From Mucidula mucida (Eukaryota; Basidiomycota; Agaricomycetes; Agaricales; Physalacriaceae), in NCBI GenBank assembly GCA_015501055.1, contig JADNYV010000867.1:1-13823 (forward strand): a stretch of 13,823 bases of DNA, read 5' to 3'. Position 1 is the stretch's first letter. The number at the start of each line of letters is the position of its first letter. The position numbers were made by a program, and so were the translations under genes. A model generated the notes under the pieces. It worked only from the letters and a program-made list of their open reading frames with translations, ran no database searches and was not told where the DNA came from. Shown piece after piece: positions 1-7,935 of the stretch.

Positions 1-3000
1 TTAATGTCGTAAGAGGCAGTGAGTGTGGCGTTTTGTATTGTCTTTCGCGGTGCCACTTATGATTTCCATATGGGTTGGTGGTGAGTAAGCAGAAGGCTCA
101 GGGCGATCTGAAAGCAGTACATGTTAGTAGGGCGATGGCGACCAAGATAGTCATGATCTTAGCAATTCTGAGAGATAGTACACCTCCCCGGAGGAGACAT
201 ATTATCAATTGCGCCACACCAGACATACCATTCGCGAATCATTTCTGAGTTTCTGATCTCAGAGTTCTGCTTGACTTCCATCACATCTGTCAGAGCCTTC
301 ACATGTCACACGTGGACATAATGATTATTGCCACAGGCATTAGATTAGTTGAATAGGGTATACATGATCCGGCGATATCTAGATGATAGGATGAAACCTT
401 CAAGTTGGAGTTTAGCAATCGTCCATGATCAAACCGTGAAGTCTCTATACCTGAAAACTACCCTTCCGCAAAATACGAGGAAGGGGGGAAGTACTTCCTG
501 CTTCCAGAGCGACGTGCCGTCAGAAGCAAAGGTCATTCGTCAACAAAAAAGAACACATCCGGATCCAGTGCAACGGCCAATGTTTCCGTTACATGTGAGA
601 TAGTAAAGGGCATCCTGTCTGATGTCCCGTACGACGTGTTGTCCATGGCGCTAGATTGAAACAATCGACTTCGCTTCATTGTGTGACTCCAGACTTTCTG
701 GAGATCGCGTTCAAATGACCTTCGAGTGAAACCAATTCTTTATTTCGTTTGGGTCCTACTTGAACATTAGTTCTGCGCCTAAAGAGAAACAAAAAAATTT
801 ACCACCCGATGAGGCGAGAAATAGCATCAATTCCGCGCGGCCAATCCTCAGATATGGCGTCAGAATTGGAAGATCACTTCGCAGACAATCATACAAGCAA
901 ATTCGCTTGTTACAACCTGATTATCGCCGACGTCTAGCGCGTAACGCAGGAATTTTATGCTCCAGTGCTTGTTGTTATAGTCCGAACCTGGTTGGACGCA
1001 GACAACATTCGGCCACAAGACTGTCGAAGCGGAGTATTCGTGCGATTCGAGGTGCCGAAACCAGTCCGGTTCGTTCAAAATCTTGTCCGTTGCATGTCTT
1101 CGAAGGCTGACTTATTTGCCCGAATGAAGAGGGGCCACATGTCATTATTTTGACAGTGTCCACGTCTGATCATAGGTTGGCGGTAGTGCAGTGTCTGGCC
1201 GGACGATGTAGCCGTTAGAGGTGCCGGCGAAGGTAGGGGTGATGGGAGTGGTTGCTGCCCCGCATGAAGTTTGGTAGAATGGAACGGAGGGACAAAGGAG
1301 GTCTTGAAGACATGGTGTTATTGCCATTTCTGCAGAGCGCTCGTCATTTATAAACCCCAAGGTCACCTCACCTTGTTCGCTGCATACAAGGCCTATCCAT
1401 AGCGGGACGAAGGGAATACCAGCGCACTTGTACAGTTCTGGGATGAAGGTCGCAAAAGATCGGCCACTGGCCAAGCGAGTACAAGCCGTTGAGAGGTGGA
1501 ACTGATGATGTTGTTCTGATCAGCACTATTGTTCGTGCAGTTATTGTGTTTGAACCACGTACCTTCCTCCCTAAGCAACTCATTTCAAGCACAGGACATT
1601 CAATCGTGCTACCGCCCCATCGAAAGGAACAGCCCGAACAGCGAAAATAAATCAGTCAAACAACTTTCAAGCGCACATATGTAGAAGGTTTGTTGTTCTT
1701 CAACCTGTACGAAGATCAACCTTGTTTTCTGTGATGCCCTTGTAGGGGATTCGTACCTTCCAGACTTTCGACCACCATTCCTAATTGAGAACACCGTCCT
1801 CCAGCTCTGTGGCATCAACAGAGGCAGTCCTTGTGTATGCCCTCACTCAGGCTGCGAAACCCCGCAAAAGAGAGACTACTCAATCGTATCTCAGCATTTT
1901 CCAAACATAAATGTGTGCACGACATGTGGGTCTCCACACTTGGCAAGGCCCGGAGTTGTTCACTCCAATCAGCACGAAGCGGGGGAGCCACAGGTGACAG
2001 ATACTACCAATTCCAGGCGTAGAGCTGCAATCAGTTGCCGTACGATAGCGAAATATACAGGTGTGTTGCGGCCACACACTCCACGCTTTCAGTAGTGACA
2101 GTCTGCCTAGCCGTTTCGAGAGGACAGCGATAGACAAAGATCCCGTCAGCAAAAGCGATGAATGTGAAAGAGGTCTCCGTTGAGACAACAAAGTGATGTC
2201 GACAAGGTGGTAAGCCCATCGCTTATCCTAGCGACAGCTCGTCGCAAAAAGGAAGAAGCTCATCCGAGGTAGCGACAGAGGAGAAGATCTCGTTCGCCAC
2301 AAATTGGAAAAGATGGCATCAACGCGATTTTCCCATGATGTTATACATCCGTGAAAAACACAAAATGATAACGTATAGAAAACAGGACTGTCGCTTCGAC
2401 GAGAGACGACTTGTTATTGACGCGTTAACAGTCACCTCCTCTCGCAGTACTGGGTAGAGCGGAACAGTTTCTCAGTTCGCAACATTGGAGACTAGGTGTA
2501 CTAGAAGATGAACGCGTCGTGCAGTAACAGATGGGAGGAAAATAACTAGATGGGCTGTCAGTCACAAAAGAAAATTTTCCTCAGAAGTTACAAACCTACA
2601 CAAGCACTTGAGCTGGAGCCGGAATGCTGAAATAGTCGATGGTCGAATATGACGGAAGGACATCTGAACATGGAGATGTCCGTGAGCGAGCCTCTTAGGC
2701 TAGAGGCCGCAGATGCTCGGAGGTCGCCGAGAAAGGTGTACTCGTCTGTGAGATAACCTACTGCCAATGGTTTCATATGGACAGTTGAACATACATATGA
2801 CGCGCCAATCATGCTACCCGATGGGCGATGTAAGCTTGGTGTTTTGGAACGCCGCTGAGCGTGCGGGTTAGATGTTACTAGACGCAGCAGGTTGACCATG
2901 TTTGACGCACGCATTAGCGGAAAGAGGGGGTCATGCTAGAGGACTGGGACGCCATCGAGCAGTAGCTCTCGAAGAGCGAATGACATTTGACCATGGTAAT

Positions 3001-3340
3001 AAAAAGGCGAGTTGTCTTTAGGCGATCGACTTCGGTCCGGCACGGCGATTCGACGAGACGCGCTCTGGTGTCGGCACCGGAACACTCGCAAGCATTGTCA
3101 CTGCAGGACGTCCTCAAGCCCGCGTAGCATGTAAAATTTGACTGGCTTTTTGTACATTGTCTTGTTGTATGCATGCAAGTAGGAGTAGTGTTCCTTTCCA
3201 TAGCCGAGCACTTTGTACGAGACGAGTGCCGAGCGTTTTTCTCGCGATCATCTATTTGCTCAAACAGAACCTTGATCTACCAATATCTCTGGCTCGTCTG
3301 TCGAATTATGAGTACACTCTCAGGGGTCCTAGATAATTTA
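1..3340. other. Long stretch with no identifiable gene
   Basis: Both strands were read. Open frames here are short (about 115 codons at most), overlap each other in several frames, and show no family motif I can name with confidence. No terminal inverted repeats, transposase or reverse transcriptase motifs, or tRNA box pairs were noticed, although old degraded transposon sequence cannot be excluded by eye. The only faintly protein-like piece is on the - strand at about 1145-1474 and is listed separately. Confidence 0.5.
1145..1474 (-). other. Weak protein-like stretch, possible pepsin-type peptidase remnant
   Basis: This 109-codon open stretch contains ELYKCAGIPF followed by GEVTLGFINDER. 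That order is reminiscent of the segment of fungal pepsin-like (A1) aspartic peptidases in which a loop ending in an Ile-Pro turn precedes a GE[LV]T[FL]GG strand. A later GYIVRPDTALP is only vaguely like the second active-site strand, and the catalytic Asp-Thr-Gly is not present. There are no supporting flanking exons. I treat this as a possible relic at best; chance resemblance is a real alternative. Confidence 0.15.
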
Positions 3341-3424
3341 CTTTGTCGTGTGCAAGGCCAACATTCAACGAGGGCGCTTTGATCATCCACTCACTTTGTT
3401 CTGGTGTCTTTGCTCTTGGGCTAC

Positions 3425-3436
3425 TATATAAATATA
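3425..3436 (+). promoter_or_regulatory. TATA box of the HMG-box gene
   Basis: The run TATATAAATATA lies about 50 bases before the ATG at 3481. It is followed by a pyrimidine-rich stretch (TTTCTCTCTCCGCTCTC), the usual setting of a transcription start in filamentous fungi. The spacing to the ATG fits a short leader. Its position directly before the HMG-box coding remnant supports it as that gene's core promoter. Confidence 0.6.
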
Positions 3437-3480
3437 CCGTGCGCTTTCTCTCTCCGCTCTCAGAACATCCCCGCCACATC

Positions 3481-4320
3481 ATGCTCCCTCAGCCTCGTCC
3501 TCTACTCGTAGCCGTCGCACCAGAACTCGCTCCTCAGCCCCTAGTAGTACTACTATCCCCCCCGCCCACTCCTTCATCCTCTTCCACCAGGAATACGCCC
3601 ATCTACGCTGGCAAAGAACCTCAGAGCAATGTGTCGAAAAGCGCTGGAGAGGCGTGGCGCGCCTTGTCTGATGAGGATAAGCAGTACTAAAAGGCTTTAG
3701 CCGCTGTGGAAAAGGAGAAGCATGCGGAGAAATACCCGGCCTACAGATTTAGGCTGCAGAAAAAGGAGGTCAAGCCTGAAGATACGACGAGAACCATTGA
3801 GACGACGGTCGACTCGCAGCCCTACGATCTTTACCCATTCGGCTTCTTATGAAACGACGCCACTACCCCAGCCCGGTCCATCTGCACAGCAAATGGATGC
3901 CCCAGAACGTATTGGCCGTCTGCGGTGCCTCTCGCTCAGTACACTCACGAGCTTTCTGTACGTTTCATGACTTAGGATTGACAACGACTAGTTTATTCTA
4001 ACCTGACTTATAGCAGACGTTCAACAATCTTGGTTATGTCCAGTTCTTTGGCATCCTTCTGCCCCACATTCAACCTTTCGAATGCTGATCTGGAACTGTG
4101 GGTAGTGCCGATGGGCAAAGCAAACGGACGGAGAGATGTTCCTATAACAGAAGGACTCCTTGGCTTACGCCCCATTCATACTGTAAGTATATTACTTCCT
4201 ACTTTCCTCCATGTCGCACTTGTTTATGAGTTCTATGCCTATATCATCATATTGCACGTGAACAATTCTCGTTCGACTTATATGACTGAACTGATTATCG
4301 GGGACAACCCTTGAGAACTT
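3481..4320 (+). pseudogene. HMG-box transcription factor gene, disrupted
   Basis: This is a sequence-specific HMG-box DNA-binding protein, probably a nuclear regulator. Starting at ATG 3481, one base appears missing almost at once. Reading from 3486 gives a Ser/Arg-rich basic leader (SRSRRTRTRS) and then helix 1 of the box, PPAHSFILFHQEYA (3561-3602). The frame changes again within about 3611-3630, after which SNVSKSAGEAWRALSDEDK (frame of 3481) gives helix 2, and EKEKHAEKYPAYRF gives helix 3 with the typical YPxYRF ending. Between them an in-frame TAA (3688-3690) stands where HMG boxes usually carry an aromatic residue or similar. A second stop (TGA, 3850) follows. A credible intron (GTACGT at 3958, CTAAC and CTGAC, TATAG at 4013) leads to a possible second exon at 4017-4183, itself broken across two frames; a perfect GTAAGT donor sits at 4190 or just before. 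The HMG identity is clear. Whether the gene is truly dead is less so. Confidence 0.72.
3958..4013 (+). other. Candidate intron of the HMG-box gene
   Basis: A GTACGT donor follows the open stretch ending YTHELS (frame of 3481). Downstream come CTAAC and overlapping CTGAC branch-site candidates and then TTATAG. A second AG three bases on (CAG, to 4016) is an equally usable acceptor in the same phase. The exon after it reads TFNNLGYVQFFGILLPHIQP before a TGA. Confidence 0.5.
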
Positions 4321-4808
4321 GACTGCTCTCTATCGTAAGTGTACACTGCGCGTTCAAGAAAAGGCAGCCGTAAGGATGTAGCGCGAAAACAATGCTCATT
4401 AGAACCCAGAAAGTAGTAGCTATGATAGGAAGCGCAATATTGGAGTGGTACTAGTCAAGTCATACAGGAAAATAAGAATTCAGAGTCGACGATAGCGTGC
4501 GCAAGAAATAGTTACTGATATGCAGTCGCAAGATCGTGCTAGAGTTTACCGAAGACCTTACGTCGAAGCCTTTCAAAGAGCGAGCCACTGCGCGCGCTTC
4601 GGGCGGACTGGGAGAATGAAGAACGTCGGCCTCGGCACTGGCGGTAGCCAAAGAGCGACACCCAAGAACATACCGAGCTTCTTTAAGAATCTAAGGACTA
4701 CACTTACCCGACTACATTTACCGACTTTTTGGAAACCTGTAGCTTGAAAATAGGATTGTATGGGATATAGCACGAAGGATACACATACCAGTTGGCGCAT
4801 CATTGAAA
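4320..4808. other. Gap between HMG-box remnant and unnamed-family gene
   Basis: The two flanking genes converge here (+ strand from the left, - strand from the right), so this stretch should hold both 3' ends. I see a GTAAGTG string near 4334 that could be a splice donor of the HMG gene, but no acceptor-plus-exon that I can defend. Open frames inside are short and overlapping. Confidence 0.4.
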
Positions 4809-6238
4809 TCAATTCGGTTTCAACAATGCCAACATAGACTCCCTCTCTCGTTGAATACCCGCCAAAGCTTCCATATGCTTAGGACGGGCATTTGGAAGAC
4901 AGAGCATTTGAAGATGCTTCACGATCGCGTCGTCTGCAGCCTCTTCATTCTGCTTCTTTGCATGAGTCTCCGTGAACATTTGGTCCAACTTGATATTGAT
5001 CTCCCTCTCCCATGTAATATACTCTTCGGGTCGAGCATCTGGGTAAGAGGGGCGTTGGAGACCTTGTGTGGTTCCAGGTCTAGAGCTGCCTTGAGACGCT
5101 CTCGGGGATCGATGACAGAGGCAGGTACACCGTGTTGGAGCAGCCTGGGTAGGTGACACCAACGAATCCAAGACAACTAACTGATCCTGCAGGTTCCTCA
5201 TACTCCGACGACCAATCGCTCGCTGCCGCCCGCCCATTGCCGTGAAATCTCGTATGTGGCGACGCTGGGCACTATCTCCTGTGGGACCAGGCTGGTCGAG
5301 GGATTCGGGATCCGTGCAAAGTGCGGTGTAGGAAAGAGCTCATCATCGAGCGTCCTAGTTTCTTGCATCTTCTGGTGTACCCGTCGTTTAGCTTCGGTTA
5401 ACACCCTAAAAACATGCTCCAACAAAAGAAATTCAGTCACGAAGCTGAAGAGAACATACTTCGTATACACATCGTGCTCTTCCTGATACTCCCATGGGTT
5501 GATATGCCTTGGGCAGATTTTCTCGAGATTGAAGGAAAACTTAACGACGGGTGTCTCGTCAAGCCACTCATCAAACGACAGTGGTACCTGCAGAGAAGAT
5601 GCCGAAGCAAGGGAAGTAGAGCTCCTATTCGCATTGTACGAAGACCGTGATGACCTTGTGTCATGTTCCGCTTCGTGGACCTCCTCCTGATATGCGGCGT
5701 CGATTTCTTGACGCCACTCAGCATTATGCTCGTGAAGGTCAAGAAGGTGTACAGCCTCGTCCTGAGGAACGAGCTGATATTCACCATGGTCGCGCGTATC
5801 CTGCGACTCGTACTGGATACGGACAGTCGTCCGCGCAAGGGTAGGATGAAAACAATTTGGCGATGGCAGCGAGGGAGTGCAATGCACCGCTTCGCGTTTG
5901 AGAGGATGAGGAGATGAATTGGAAGAATAGGACAGGACATTTCAGGTAGCATGCCGTCCGCCGGGCCCGCGACCAGTCCACGAGTTGAGACCAGCATGAT
6001 GTCCAGCGCGCATGGATAGTCCACGGCCGGGATGCCACCTTGGCACTTCACTGATAGTGAGCAAAGAGATTGAACAACTATAGGAACGACTGACTTGGGG
6101 TATGCATGCAAGATAATGCTTGTTTTTCATGTCCTCGCATGCTTCAAGTTTTGTGGCTATTGGATCCTCGAAGGTAGCGATGCTGGTAACAGGATCAAGT
6201 TCAAACACGAAATACTCTCCGTGTAAAGGCAGAGACAT
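4809..6238 (-). CDS. Unnamed agaricomycete-type protein, three exons, frame-broken
   Basis: I know no function. Exons are 6238-5460, 5405-5182 and 5144-4809, with introns 5459-5406 (GTATGT, GTGACTGAAT, TTTTTAG) and 5181-5145 (GTTAGT to CCCAG, only 37 bases). The start is MSLPLHGEYFVFELDPVTS, followed by FEDPIATKLE. The middle has PSPNCFHPTLARTTVRIQYE, an acidic helical part (HNAEWRQEIDAAYQEEVHEA), a Ser-rich stretch, and INPWEYQEEHDVYTK leading into VLTEAKRRVHQKM. The C-terminus is charged and helical. From memory, the order GEYFVFELDPVT, FEDPIA, PNCFH, NPWE(F/Y)QEE resembles an uncharacterised family common in agaricomycete genomes. There is no signal peptide or membrane segment. Breaks: an in-frame TGA at 5944-5942, probably bracketed by two compensating indels (the +1 frame reads LPEMSCPILP there), one base missing near 5237, and one in the C4 run at 5052-5049. 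With the last two corrected the exons sum to 446 codons plus stop. Confidence 0.62.
5406..5459 (-). other. Intron 1 of unnamed-family gene (54 bases, stop-free)
   Basis: The donor is GTATGT, an ACTGAAT branch-like site follows, and the acceptor is TTTTTAG. The length is a multiple of three with no stop, so unspliced RNA would still read through and add 18 mostly hydrophobic residues. Removing it joins HDVYTK to VLTEAKRRVH, a smooth charged helix, which is why I call it an intron. Confidence 0.75.
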
Positions 6239-6879
6239 GCCCGGTGTTAATCGAAGTCAGATGCAAAGGAGGAGGAGCTGTGGATGGGTCACAGCTGGGC
6301 AGTATGTGTTGTGGTCAAAACGTGAGAAGCGAGATACACAATTGTTCGGCAATCCTTCGGGCTCTTCATTTTTTTGGGCCATCATGTCATCACTGCCACC
6401 TTCATGCTTTTGAGGACCGCAATGAATCGTGAGCAAATGAAATACCATGATTGTTCAGTGAAACAACAAGTAAAGCGCGTAACCACCCTCAAATCTTGGC
6501 CCCTCCTCTTTGCGCAGTCGATGACGACTGCCCCGTATTCTAAACCAACATCGACATTGAGTAAGGCCAATTTGGCTCTGGCGTCACAGACGGATTATAC
6601 GATACAGGCGAGTACGAGGAGTATCCTTGTTGCGTCTGAGGCTGCTGTCCGTACGGAGAAGGTCCAAGAATTATTCGGGTCCTGGCGCCACAACATCAGT
6701 TACTGACAAAATCCCAGAGAAGAAAAGAGGCTACACAGATAAATTTTATCCGTAAATCCGCCATTATGACGCATCGTAGGAGTATACATTGTCCCTGTTG
6801 CGTTGTGCGCGACAAAAGATGACTCCGGCCCGCCACCAGAAGTTAGGAGCGCGGAGCCGGACGCAGAGTTGCTGCCTGG
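6239..6879. other. Spacer with a Tyr/Ser/Pro/Gln-rich coding-like relic
   Basis: The right-hand end of the unnamed-family gene (its 5' side) opens into this stretch, so its promoter should lie just above 6238; no clear TATA box was found. On the - strand, about 6680 down to a TAG at 6542-6540 reads SPYGQQPQTQQGYSSY and then NPSVTPEPNWPYSMSM, a low-complexity composition typical of fungal regulatory proteins. Just upstream, 6906-6700 (-) is open with GGGPESSFVAHNATGTMY. I cannot assign either piece, and no start codon or splice pattern ties them together. Confidence 0.3.
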
Positions 6880-7190
6880 AAAGCGGACATTGACGACCTC
6901 CGACAATAGTTCACGACGAACGCTGCATGCAGTTGGGATTGGGTACTACTTACTCGCTGCACCATCATGAGGCGCTGCTTGACGCGTTAGTCATTTCAAC
7001 TTAGGAATGAAAGCTAAACAACGAACCTATAATAGATGCGCGCCCTTGATACGTCTTGAACGTCACAGTCAACGACGATTTTTTAAACACAGGATGCATC
7101 TTCTCATCTCTTGAGAAGGTATGTATCGCATCCACGAGAAATAGCAATCCTCTCGGCTTCGAGTTCGGCTTCCTAACCACAAAATAAGCG
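6880..7190 (-). pseudogene. Partial duplicate of the deaminase-like gene, decayed
   Basis: This stretch aligns in the same orientation with about 8565-8888 of the neighbouring deaminase-like gene. At the protein level RRAYFVVRKPNSKP, LLFLVDAIHTFSR and DEKMHPVFKKSSL match the intact YAYFAFGRPDSKP, LFFLVDAIHTFKR and YEKMQPVFNKSSL. A three-codon gap after HTF keeps the frame. The copy still carries the intron, with the GGTTCGT donor region and the CTAACGCGTCAAGCAG acceptor region, so it arose by DNA duplication. After the intron it reads APHDGAASK, then an in-frame TAG where the parent has a Tyr codon (NEYYPLP), and similarity fades around 6880. Upstream of 7190 the open frame continues to 7471 with sequence unrelated to the parent. 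It lacks both catalytic motifs. Confidence 0.78.
6880..7190 (-). repeat. Direct repeat, copy A (degenerate)
   Basis: It pairs with copy B at 8565-8888 in the same orientation, with scattered substitutions and small indels. Well-kept blocks include ATGAGGCGCTGCT, GACGCGTTAGT, AACGAACCTATA and AAGGTATGTATCGCATCCAC (+ strand). The repeat spans the end of exon 4, the intron and the start of exon 5 of the deaminase-like gene. Confidence 0.8.
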
Positions 7191-7199
7191 CGTCTGGAG

Positions 7200-7935
7200 C
7201 GGTATAGCGGTCGATTTATGCCTGGACGCTTTGGATTGACTGGGCCAACGTAACCCATAGAAATTGCGATGAATGGAGTGTGTTTTCTGAGCTTTTTGCG
7301 GACCATCCGCCGCGAGGCGCTGTTGTCGGAGGATTGTAGGGCGTCATGGATCTCGCTCATATCGGCGCCGATGACCCTCGAAACTGCATCCATGGATGGC
7401 GAGCTATGTCGAGAGCCTACAGAGACATAAGCGAGTTGCCCATAACTGAGCAATGAAGTCGAACGCACCAATTAGCCAATCTTCTCATTCGTCGTTTCTA
7501 AAACACAACATTGCTGGGCTTCAGCCTGTACAGTATTTTCGAGGCTGGCACGTCCATTTTCTGCGTCCGGTGGGCTCCAGGCCATCAAGAAGACCAGCGC
7601 TGCCGTAGGCCATGACTTAGCGATCCACAGGATGGAGTTTGGACACTGTCAAACATGGTAAGTAGTCTGAGAGTAAAAGGCTAAGGTCCTGCGAACGGTC
7701 CGGCCGATCCGGCTCCCAATACTAACACTGGTAAATTCAGTCTAATGAGATTAACAGAACGACTTAGCTCGACGGACACCGCCATTAAAAGCCTTCTCCG
7801 GTCGCATCCGCCCTTCTCGCTGTCCAGGTGCGCCCTCCCGGTCACTCAGAGGCATAACCTCACTCACTCTGTTCTGATGACATTGGTCTATAAGAGGGAG
7901 CATTACAATAAATATATCTACTAGTCTGACACACG
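7200..7935. other. Spacer between duplicate fragment and deaminase-like gene
   Basis: The stretch lies beyond the 3' end of the deaminase-like gene. An open - strand frame runs through 7471-7191 directly into the duplicated fragment, but I recognise nothing in it and do not think it is a gene of its own. An AT-rich patch at about 7907-7922 (AATAAATATATCTACTAG) lies just past the deaminase stop and may belong to the 3' processing region. No gene was seen in 7472-7935. Confidence 0.4.

Noticed and set aside
2588..2914. 108-codon - strand open frame
   Set aside because: No motif, no intron structure and no composition bias that separates it from chance frames.
3343..3480. Earlier ATG extending the HMG-box reading frame upstream
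   Set aside because: It would place the TATA box inside the coding region. The ATG at 3481 follows a TATA box and pyrimidine-rich stretch at normal spacing.
7191..7471. 156-codon open frame (7001-7471, -) as an independent gene
   Set aside because: Only its last third is recognisable, and that part is the decayed deaminase duplicate with an intron at its end. The upstream part shows no family resemblance.
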